Positions 55,561 to 64,000 of a DNA stretch of 64,000 bases are shown piece by piece (the stretch's first letter is position 1; each line of letters begins with the position of its first letter). The notes beneath the pieces were generated by a model that ran no database searches, was not told where the DNA came from, and saw only the letters and a program-made list of their open reading frames with translations. Both the position numbers and the translations under genes were made by a program. Source of the DNA: Kitagawia praeruptora (Eukaryota; Streptophyta; Magnoliopsida; Apiales; Apiaceae); NCBI GenBank assembly GCA_037693485.1, contig CM075349.1:74007001-74071000 (forward strand), written 5' to 3'.

Positions 55561-56273
55561 AAAATCATGCAGCTTTAGTATTTAAGTTGCTTTGACATAA
55601 TTAAGGCCGGGAGGAAATATTTTTCACCAACCGAATTAGACCTTAATCATTTGCAAACCCCTTAAATACTGGGGACAACTAGGTTACGACCAAAGATGAA
55701 TAAGAATGTAACGAATTATGCTAAGGCAACTAATTCAGCCGAAGATGCATAATATAAAATGCTAAGATAATTACGCCAAGCCAAACAAAAGCCGAAAATG
55801 CATTAAACCAAACCAGAATTATGCTAAGGCGAAAAAATCGACCGAAGATGCATAAAGATAAAGCCAAAGATGCATAAAATAGAGATGAACGATGCATAGG
55901 CAAGCCGAAGCCGAAGGTGCATTGAGCAAAATAAAATTATGCTAAGGCAAATAAATCAGCCGAAGATGCATAAAAACAAAGAAGAAAATAAGCCAAAAGA
56001 GAGCCTAAAATGCATAAGTTGAAATTAAAGCCCGAAGGCAACAGAAAGTTGTGCCCGAAAGTCCGAAACAAAAACAATTAATTCCCAAGGAAAAAAATAA
56101 ATAAATACTAAGATTATGCCCCAGATCCTCCAGCTATGTTCCCAAGGTAATCTTGTAGTCGAGGCTGACCGAATGAGTCGGACAGGGTCCAAGATTGTCC
56201 TAGGGAGCCTCCCGAAGATGGACCAAAAAAGGTGGCCTTCATTCTAGCAAAGCCCGATTGAAGCCCGGGGACA

Positions 56274-56641
56274 TGTTGGAGGCCCATCTATCTAACCCAT
56301 TTGGACCCAAGGTGAAGCCTGATGGCCCGAATGATGCAAGCCCATATAAGGATGAAGGCCCAGTTCAGCAACAATAGATTGTAGGCCACTGGAACGCACG
56401 ATCTCCATCTCCTGGTGATGGACTCCACGATCTCCTCCATGGACAAGAGAATAAAAAGAACAGGTTTGGGTATCTATGAGGACAATCACAACATCACACA
56501 AAAACCTTCTACGTTCAATATTACCTTATCAAACCAGATTAACTCATTCTCACACCGGAGGTGAATCGGGGGGCACCGCCCTCGCATTCTTCTCTTGCAG
56601 GTCTGGTCGAAGGAAGGCTTGGCATAAATCTGGTTCCAACA
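56274..56641 (+). repeat. 3' LTR of the non-autonomous retrotransposon
   Basis: 368 bases, same ends as the 5' LTR; preceded by the polypurine tract and followed by the CTACC target duplication. Similarity to the 5' LTR is high, so the insertion is fairly young. Confidence 0.93.
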
Positions 56642-56646
56642 CTACC

Positions 56647-57639
56647 ATTCTACAAAATATTTTTATTCATCAATTTTGCAATTAAATTCTAATTGTTAAA
56701 TTTTTACATGATATTGCTATTATTTATTAATTTTATTAATTTAATATGATATTAATACTTTTCTTAATTTTATTAATTCACTAATATTTATAACTTACTT
56801 TAACATGAATCTTCAAATAAAAAAATAATATATATTTAAAAAATTATTAACTATATTTATTATTAATCAAATTAAAAACAATGACATACCCCTTAAGTAG
56901 CAATGTATAAAAATAAATTTACTAAATTAAAGTAAAATTTAATTATCCAAAAGGTCATAATAACTTTCATTTATAAAAACAAAAGATCAAAAGATAAAAA
57001 AATTAAAAGAAGTCACCTGGCATTTTTCTATAATCGTTTTAAACCAATAATGATATATAAAATGGTTAATCATACTATAACAAAAAAAGTGAGAGATAAG
57101 GATATTTTAGTCAAATGAGCAGAGATGGATTTGCATGAATAAATTTTGGTTGTGCATAAATCGAGATCCTTGATAAAAAAAAAAGCATCACGTTCTTCAT
57201 GATTATAATAAGAGCAATACTAGAGTTTTCGAATTTGTTCCTGAATAATACCAAATGTTCTCTTTTAATTCGTAGAACAAATATATTTACATAGAGGGTT
57301 TCTTTATTTCAAAAATACACGTTCAACCAGATGTTACCAACTAAACATTCAGGAATCGTTTTGGAAATACTTTAGGGAAGTCTAGCATTTCACTTATAAT
57401 AAATCATTTTGATTATTTTTTTGAAAAGACATTTTGTTCCGTGATGTAAGTGATTAGATTTTCTGAAGTACAGTATCTACTCCACGATCATAATTTTAAT
57501 GAATCTTTTTCATTTAATATGTTCGTTGAATTTCAATTATATTTATAGATATTGTATATATATGGACATTTATTTAGTGAATTATTTTGAATTGAAAAAC
57601 ATCGATTGGTCGAGTGTTTTAATTTAGATAAAAACAATA

Positions 57640-57693
<54 letters not shown>

Positions 57694-59087
57694 CATTTTC
57701 TTTCATGAATAAATAGCAATTAATATATGATCTTCATGATCATTTTTTCTCTACATTTTTAGTTTATTTTGCATGAATTTGAATTTTTATTTAACTAACT
57801 TTCATGTTTAATTGTAGGAAAAAGAGATTCCGCGTAATAGAAAGATTGTGGCTGAAATTGCAAAATTTGAAGTAATTCTAGCGAAATTCGGAGTTTTAGA
57901 TCAGATTGCGTAGTATTCACTATTTTGGCTATTACGTAAACTACAGATGTCGGAATGAGGTGATTCAGGCGCCGTTGGAAATCTTGCGAGAAGATCTTTA
58001 ATTCAAGTATGGTCTCAAATTTTATTGATGTTCCAAACTGTCTAGATAAAGGCCAGAAGCAATCAACTCGGATTTCTATTTTTAAGAGTTATTTTATGTA
58101 GAAAACTTATTTATATTATTATTAAATATATAAAATACTCATATATAGATAGAAGTTAGTTATATTATTATATTGGAGAGGTTAAAATACATGTACACAA
58201 CAACAAAAGGGAAGGCAACGGTTACTACATACAACAAAGAGACAAAGAAGGGGAAGAACAGAATCATTCAATGAGAAAAGCATAGAATTGGAGGAGAAAG
58301 AATTCTGGAGTTTTTCTCTTCTCTTCTTCACTTTTTTTCATTGTAAACTTGATAGCATGTTTTATTTCTTGTATTTAGTGTTCTCTTTTGTGATGTTTAA
58401 CTAAAAGTCTTTCTGTACCTTTAATGGATATTTGTGTTTATATATAAGAAAATTCTTCAATTCTTTACTTTGGTGTTCATAGCACTTGTTTATATGAATT
58501 TGTGTTTAATGCTTTTCAAGTAATGATCATCCTTGAAATTGATTTGGAAAATTAGGTTGACTTGGGAAAAAAACTAATTCAAGGCATAATTTGTATAGCT
58601 TGGGATTAGTAAATTGCTAATTTGTGTTTAAGATAGCAATATACTTAAACACCCTAGGTAGTCAATTAAGGTGGAGATTAATGTTGTTCAAAGACTTAAA
58701 TTTTTCATAGGAATATGGAAATTAGTTGATGAATTAGAATCACTTGAGATTCGGAAAGTTCTTGTGATAAGTTTAAAACCTTAGACTAGTAATTGGAGCA
58801 CTAACCTAATGATAAAAGAGTAACTTATTGAAGAACACAAGTTCAAATTAAAGGTCTAGTTTCATAAATCTTGGAATATTAATTGTGTTTGCTTAATATT
58901 TAGTTCATGTTTTTAAATTACATGTTATTTTGACTTGAATTTAAAGAAAAGTAGGGTATTCTTGACAACTTAGATTTAGTTTTCGCGGTAATGAATTTAT
59001 ATATTATTTGTTACGATCTTTGCACTTGCATTTAAGGTTGTAAAATCGCAAACAACAATATAAAACACTACAAAGTACAAACAAATA
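56647..59087. other. AT-rich intergenic stretch
   Basis: No gene. A (TA)n tract of about 45-50 bases lies at 57643-57690. The parts 57815-58020 and 58190-59030 have the look of retrotransposon LTR or leader DNA but no terminus, primer-binding site or coding domain could be assigned. Confidence 0.4.
57643..57690. repeat. (TA)n microsatellite
   Basis: Uninterrupted TA dinucleotides for close to 50 bases; likely polymorphic. Confidence 0.92.
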
Positions 59088-59317
59088 CTCTCTCCGTCCC
59101 GGCTGATTGTTAACATTTCAAAATAGAGTGTTTGGCACACATTTTAAGGATAGTTCCATAAATTATTTTTGAAATTTTCTTCTTTTTTTTGTATAAAAAT
59201 AGGATTAAAAAAAGAAAATTTTAAAAATAAGGTATGGAACTATTCTTAAAATCCACCTTAAAATGTGTACCAGAAAGTGACAAAAAAAGTGTTAAGAATT
59301 GGATGGGACGGAGGGAG
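59088..59317. mobile_element. Stowaway MITE
   Basis: Ends CTCTCTCCGTCCCGGCTG and TTGGATGGGACGGAGGGAG, TA on both sides (59086-59087 and 59318-59319). The AT-rich body is mirrored (AACATTT, CACATTTTAAG). 230 bases. Confidence 0.88.
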
Positions 59318-59343
59318 TAACAAATATTTCCGCTTTTTTATTT

Positions 59344-59671
59344 ACTAGCTTATAACTTGTGCGATGCATATGAGACGAGATTAAAAACCTTATATTAATG
59401 AATTACTGAGAATAAATATAATTAATAAGCATTATTTAAATTTATTTGTAAAGAATTGAATGATAAAGTATTTATTAAATAATACTATTTAATTATATAG
59501 TTATAGAGAATTGAACCTGAAGTGGAAATAAACCAAATTATAAATAAATCTTATACAACTATGTAGTTATAAGAAATCGAATTTAATGATAACTAAATTA
59601 GATATTTTAATACTTTGGTACTATTTTTATTAAACTTGATGTACAAAATTTGCTGTTTTATCATATTTACT
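59344..59671. other. AT-rich stretch with a Helitron-end-like motif
   Basis: On the minus strand, ACAAGTTATAAGCTAGT at 59344-59360 resembles the Helitron 3' ends seen at 8381 and 7954, but the hairpin is poor. Nothing else recognisable before the LTR. Confidence 0.35.
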
Positions 59672-60101
59672 TGTTAGGGGGCCCAATATTATAAGTATCC
59701 AAGGCCCAATAAAGCCTTTGGGCTCATTACCTTTGGATCTATTAAGGCCCATTTGATCAGCCCGACCGAAGATTGACAATGAAACCGTCGACCGTTGTCC
59801 CTGTAACGCTTTAAACATTTATTACCCTCCATAACTGAGAATCAAGAGAATCATCAACGGTATACTCCTGGACACAATATAAATAGGCACAATTATCAGG
59901 TGAAAAACACAATCACACACACTGAAACACATTGGTTTACAAACGCTTTACGTTTACGTTTCCACCACAGTTTACTGATTCTCACACCGGAGGTGAATCG
60001 AGGGATAACTCCCTCGCATTCTTCTCTTTGCAGGAGCTACTGAAACTCGCTCTTGGCATACCGAAGGTTGGTGTTGCCGAGGCATATTTTGAGTCCTGAC
60101 A
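59672..60101 (+). repeat. 5' LTR of the Tat retrotransposon
   Basis: Bounded by TGTTAGGGGGCCC and TTGAGTCCTGACA (TG..CA), 430 bases. A TATA box TATAAATA sits at 59878-59885. CTCACACCGGAGGTGAATCG near 59972-59991 is shared with the LTR at 51952. The primer-binding site TGGCACCGTCTGTGG starts at 60104. Confidence 0.82.
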
Positions 60102-60144
60102 TTTGGCACCGTCTGTGGAAACGTATAACTTCTTTTTGTAAACC

Positions 60145-60645
60145 ATGTTACCAGAGGATCCCAAAAATCTCAATACAGAAACTCCTAACCCCGAAGAAAT
60201 AAGGAAACTGAAGGAGATAGGGAAAACCATCGAGGCGGAAGGATCCCAAGGAGGAAAGAAACGAGCCTTGCAAAAGAAGGCTGATGAGTTAAGGCTGGAG
60301 GCCATAAAACTCCGGCGCGAAGAGATTGAGTTAGAAGAAAAGCTAGCACGAGAGGCCCTTCAAGCTGGAGAAGAGGAGCCCGCAAATGAACCTCAGAGAA
60401 CCCCTTCTAGAAGTAGGAGAGAAAAGAGGTCCCGACCTCACGGGGAAGAGTCTTCGGAATCTGACACACATTCCTCGCACCCATCCCAAGATCCTTCGGA
60501 CTTGGAGGAAGAAGAAATAGGCTCTCAATGGAAAGACAAGCTTCGAAGAATGGAAAAATGTATGTTCGGGGATCAGAAGCGGACGCGTCGGGAGCCCGTC
60601 GTGACTGAAGAGATCGAGCAGTATAGACCACCCCCAGGTCGATAG
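60145..60645 (+). pseudogene. Tat gag, N-terminal part
   Basis: 166 codons from ATG 60145, 41 bases after the primer-binding site. The protein is highly charged (Glu/Lys/Arg), with a coiled-coil-like stretch AIKLRREEIELEEKLAREAL, then RSRREKRSRPHGEESSESDT. It ends at a TAG after PPPGR; the capsid part continues beyond it in another frame. Matches the unconserved N-terminus of Tat gag proteins. Confidence 0.75.
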
Positions 60646-60654
60646 TTCCCAAAA

Positions 60655-61011
60655 ATGACCGAATCTAATGGTAAGGGGGACCCAGAAGATCATTGTGAAA
60701 AGTATGAAAGTCTAATAACAGGAATGGGCCATGATGATATCATGTTCTGCAAAATGTTTAAAACCTATCTGAAGGGTTCCGTCTCCTTGTGGTATCGATC
60801 GATGAGACCTAGATCCATACCTTCTTATGATCGACTAAAGAGCAAGTTCTTAAGGCATTACTCTCACCTTTGCCGAAGAGAGAAGGATACCGAATCACTC
60901 ATCCATTGTCGCCAAAGATCCGATGAAGAGTTGGGTGACTACCTAGCCCGTTTTAAAGAAGAGGCTGGCATGGTGACCAACCTGGATAAAGTCAGGCAAC
61001 GGGATTTCTGA
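60655..61011 (+). pseudogene. Tat gag capsid domain (Retrotrans_gag)
   Basis: Encodes DPEDHCEKYESLITGMGHDD, MFKTYLKGSVSLWYRSMRPR, SIPSYDRLKSKFLRHYSHLC and DYLARFKEEAGMV, the typical gag block of Ty3/gypsy elements (A-x-x-W-Y, F-x-x-F, Y-x-x-R-F). It stops after QRDF; the next family block (FLTAGLDSIKGRKLRSSLYD) follows at once in another frame, so a frameshift lies near 61008. Confidence 0.85.
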
Positions 61012-61015
61012 CGGC

Positions 61016-61589
61016 TGGCCTCGACTCAATCAAAGGGAGAAAGCTTCGGTCATCATTATATGATGTCCCCCCAAGGTCTCTAAACGACATCTATATTCGA
61101 GGAGAGAGTATCAGAAGGAAGATGGAGTCCATAGACGGTTATAAAGAATCGCCCAAAGACAGCCGAAGAAAGGGTGGTCAGGGGAAGAATGACCGAAAGA
61201 AAGAAGACAAACAAGATGATGATCGAAGGAATGATAGAAGAAATGATTCTAAAAGAGATAAGGAGACAATGCTGTTTACTCCACTAAACACTCCCATCTC
61301 CAAAATTCTAAACGAAATCAAAAGTCGGCCTGATTTCCGAAGGCCAGCGAAGCTGAGGGTACCCGATTATAAGAAGAACGGGAGTAAGTACTGTGATTAC
61401 CACCAGGACAAAGGCCACAACACTGACGAATGTTTTCATCTGAAGCGATTAATAGAAAGAATGGTAACAACAGGTGACCTAAATCAGTTTGTTAAAGATT
61501 TAAGGGACCGTTTGGAGCCCAAGAGAAATGACTCAGGCCCGAAAGGGGCTAGAAATCGGGACGATCGTTTTGTCCCTAATTTTGGGTAA
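61016..61589 (+). pseudogene. Tat gag, nucleocapsid end
   Basis: After TAGLDSIKGRKLRSSLYDVP and YIRGESIRRKMESI comes a Lys/Arg/Asp-rich linker and a zinc-binding block, YCDYHQDKGHNTDECFHLKR (C-x2-H type, spaced C, H, H, C), as in Tat gag proteins. It runs to 61589 where the frame ends shortly before pol. Confidence 0.8.
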
Positions 61590-63207
61590 ACCTCCCTGCA
61601 CCATGGAAAAGCAGGTGAAGTTTTATGTCATCCGAGTGGATAGCCCGTACAATGGCATCCTCGGGCGCCCTACATTAATAGCTTTCCAAGCTATAGCTTC
61701 GATTCCACATTTGAAGTTAAAGTTCCCTACCGATCACGGCATCGGCGAAATGAAAGAAGACCAAAAAGCAGCCAGAATCATTATGCTAGAAGATCTAGAC
61801 AGATCTGAAGAAGAAATCGAAGATGAAGGGAAGAAGAAAAGGCGCATGAACGATCAATCTGGAAACGTTCACCATACTATGAACATTGAGCTAGAAAAAT
61901 TTGGGGACAATCTCTCAAATCCGATAGCCGAACCAGCGGCGGAGACCGAAGAGGTTGAATTATATGTGGTCGTCTCTGGGCGAATGATCCGCATCGGGAA
62001 AAACATGAACGAAGACTTGAAAGCAAAGGTGATTGCGGTGATTCGAGAATACCATGACATATTTGCAAGGGGTCCCGAAGACATGCCCGGACTTGACCCG
62101 AGCGTCGCCCAACACAGTTTGAATGTGAAAGAAGGAGCTAAGCCAGTCAAACAAAAAAAGAGAAACTTCGCCATGGAAAGGCAAAACGTAATTCAGACAG
62201 AGGTAGAAAAACTTTTGGAAGCAGAGTTTATTGAAGAGATAAAATACCCCGAATGGCTAGCCAATGTGGTAGTGGTAAAAAAAGCAAATGGCAAATGGAG
62301 GATGTGCGTCGATTACACTGATCTCAATCTCGCCTGCCCGAAAGACCATTATCCGCTTCCCAACATCGACCAACTCATTGATGCTACATCAGGGTACGAA
62401 ATTCTGAGTTTCTTAGACGCCTTCTCCGATTACCATCAAATCGCGATGAAATCTGAGGACATCCCCAAAACAGCATTCATCACCCCGAAAGGAACATACG
62501 CTTTCATTGTTATGCCTTTCGGCTTGAAGAACGCAGGGGCTACCTTTCAGAAGATGATCAATAAGGTTTTTAAGGATGAAATCGGAAGGAACATGGAGTG
62601 CTACGTGGATGACATGATAGTGAAGTCCCTGTTTCGGGATCATGCCGATGACTTGAGAGAGTGCTTAGAGACTCTAAGAAGAAACAACATGCGAATCAAC
62701 CTGAATAAATGCACATTCGGAGTATTCAGCGGCAAATTCTTGGGTTATATGGTGAGTGCTCGAGGCATTGAAGCCAATCCAGAAAAAATAAGAGCAATAA
62801 TCGATATGGAATCCCCGAAAACAATTCGGGACATTCAGAAACTGACAGGAAGATTGGCTGCCCTAAGAAGATTCATCTCCAAATTGGCCGATAAAGCTTT
62901 ACCCTTCTTTGAAGTATTGAAAGGTACGAAGACTTTCTCGTGGGGTCCAGAATGTGAAAAAGCCTTCGAAGATATCAAAGAGTATTTGACAAAGGCTCCG
63001 TTGTTAATGAGACCGGATCCACAAGAGACGTTACAACTGTACTTGGCTGTGAATGATCGAACGTTGGGGGCTGTCTTAGTCAAGCTACACAATGGAAATC
63101 AGTACCCAGTTTTCTACGTCAGCCACATGCTGAAAGAAGCAGAAACTAGATACCCGAATGCTGAAAAATTTGCTTATGGGCTGGTCATGGCCTCAAGAAA
63201 ACTGTGA
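61528..63207 (+). pseudogene. Tat pol: protease remnant, reverse transcriptase, RNase H (to a nonsense codon)
   Basis: The frame opens with the end of the protease (VKFYVIRVDSPYNGILGRPT); the upstream half with the D-S/N/T-G active site, expected between gag and this point, is missing, so a deletion near 61590 is likely. Reverse transcriptase follows: YPEWLANVVVVKKANGKWRM, CVDYTDLNLACPKDHYPLPN, FSDYHQIAMK, MPFGLKNAGATFQKMI and the catalytic YVDDM with VKSL. RNase H follows with LYLAVNDRTLGAVLVK and FYVSHMLKEAETRYP. The frame ends in TGA at 63205-63207 after MASRKL, where relatives have Arg before HYFQ; a CGA to TGA change would explain it. Confidence 0.92.
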
Positions 63208-64000
63208 CATTATTTCCAGGGGGGAACGATACAGGTCACGACCGATCAACCTTTGAAAAAGATATTACAGAGACCGGAGGCTTCGAGCAGAGTCGTTGCA
63301 TGGGCCATTGAATTGGGACAATTCGATTTGGAGTATGTGCCGAGGACTACGATAAAAGTACAAGCCCTGACAGATTTCATAGTGGAGTGTTCGTTCACTG
63401 GTTCCGAAGAGTTGCAAATCGAAGAAAAATTGATACAAAGTCCCGGCAAGTGGAAGTTGTTTGTGGATGGTTCGGTCGCCGGGAGTAAGTATGGAGCAGG
63501 TCTAATTCTTACAAGCCCTGAAGGGTTCGAGATATGCCAGGCCATCCGATTCACTTTTTCCCTAACCAACAACGAAGCTGAATACGAAGCACTTCTGGCT
63601 GGGATGAACTTGGCAAAAAACCTAGAAGTCGGACATCTTCGGGCATTCAGCGACTCGATGCTAGTGGTGAAACATTTCTCAGGAGAATATGAACAAAGGG
63701 ACGCCCGAACCAAAGCCTACGCGACCAAGGTAAAGGCAAATTCTCTATTGTTCGAGTCTTTTGAATTGACTACTATAGCCAGAGAAAACAACAGCCGAGC
63801 CGATGCATTATCTAGGCTAGCTTCGGCCGAAACCCATAATCTCACGGGTTCAATCTACCTCACTGAAATCAAAACGCCCTCCATCAATAAGAATGTATGT
63901 TTTGAGATACATCAAGGGGTAGATTGGATGACCCCGATTCGACTATTCCTAGAGAAAGGGACATTACCATTGGAGAAAGCCGAGGCTCAAAAGGTCAAAA
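63208..64000 (+). pseudogene. Tat pol: second RNase H (aRNH) region
   Basis: Beyond the nonsense codon the same frame stays open to the window edge. It starts HYFQGGTIQVTTDQPLKK and finishes the first RNase H with VAWAIELGQFDLEYVPRT. Then comes the extra RNase H of Tat elements: KWKLFVDGSVAGSKYGAGLI, FTFSLTNNEAEYEALLAGMN, FSDSMLVVKHFSGEYEQRD and ENNSRADALSRLAS. The four acidic catalytic residues (VDGS, NNEAEYE, FSDS, SRADAL) are present. The connection to integrase begins after this. Confidence 0.88.

Larger units (their letters stand above)
51952..56641 (+). mobile_element. Complete non-autonomous LTR retrotransposon carrying a host gene fragment
   Basis: The direct LTRs are 51952-52327 and 56274-56641 (TGTTGGAGGCCC to TGGTTCCAACA), differing by a few substitutions and a short deletion. 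The target duplication is CTACC (51947-51951 and 56642-56646). TGGCGCCGTCTGTGG at 52330 is the primer-binding site and GAAGCCCGGGGACA, just before 56274, the polypurine tract. No gag or pol is present. The interior holds an ABCC transporter fragment (53963-54482) and a compositionally odd spacer with GGCCGAAGATGCATAAA-type repeats. The LTR shares CTCACACCGGAGGTGAATCG, and the primer-binding site has the same layout, with the Tat element at 59672, so it could be mobilised by such a relative. Confidence 0.93.
59672..64000 (+). mobile_element. Ty3/gypsy retrotransposon, Tat lineage, 5' part (runs off the window)
   Basis: LTR, primer-binding site, gag, and pol with reverse transcriptase, RNase H and a second RNase H domain follow each other on the plus strand. 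The second RNase H, downstream of the first, is the mark of the Tat clade (Tat, Ogre, Retand). Integrase and 3' LTR would lie beyond 64000. Several stops, frameshifts and a missing protease core show that this copy is not autonomous. Confidence 0.92.

Overview
This is nuclear DNA of a flowering plant, probably a eudicot: AT-rich, intron-containing genes, and every main class of plant transposable element. The species cannot be told from the sequence. Only two genes look intact, both on the minus strand: an intronless FLOWERING PROMOTING FACTOR 1-like gene (30776-31183) and a three-exon alpha-expansin (37927-39488). Everything else that codes is transposon protein or broken gene fragments.

Layout. 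1-5213: right-hand part of a decayed CACTA transposon with a TNP2-type transposase on the minus strand, ending in a CACTA inverted repeat. 5214-5937: terminal piece of a second CACTA family. 5938-8590: MITE, hAT and Helitron ends. 8865-20000: a cluster of gene remnants: GH5 exo-1,3-beta-glucanase exons (minus), FIZZY-RELATED/CDH1 exons (minus) and an S-type anion channel SLAH pseudogene (plus). The SLAH exon is split by a complete 5.8-kb CACTA element (11596-17398, 3-bp target duplication) that carries pieces of a receptor-like kinase and probably of TFIIIB B''. 18.4-30 kb: tandem duplications, MITEs, and a 1.8-kb terminal-inverted-repeat element (27730-29534) filled with a 176-bp tandem array. 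30.7-33.3 kb: the FPF1-like gene and a glutamate-receptor-like pseudogene broken by LTR debris. 34.8-36.6 kb: three MITEs. 37.9-39.5 kb: expansin.

40.8-48 kb: Helitrons nested in a MITE, a fold-back element with a tandem array and two palindromes, and a MITE nested in a MITE. 48.4-50.8 kb: a gag-less, RT-less copia element inside the LTR of a TRIM-like element. 51.2 kb: a SINE with a 16-bp target duplication. 51952-56641: a complete non-autonomous LTR retrotransposon (TSD CTACC) carrying an ABCC-type transporter fragment between its LTRs. 59672-64000: the 5' part of a Ty3/gypsy Tat-lineage retrotransposon with gag, RT, RNase H and a second RNase H, running off the right edge.

The strongest themes are gene capture by transposons (CACTA, LTR retrotransposon, possibly Helitron) and nested insertions whose order can be read from target-site duplications. 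Identities come from recognising conserved motifs by eye; no alignments or searches were run.
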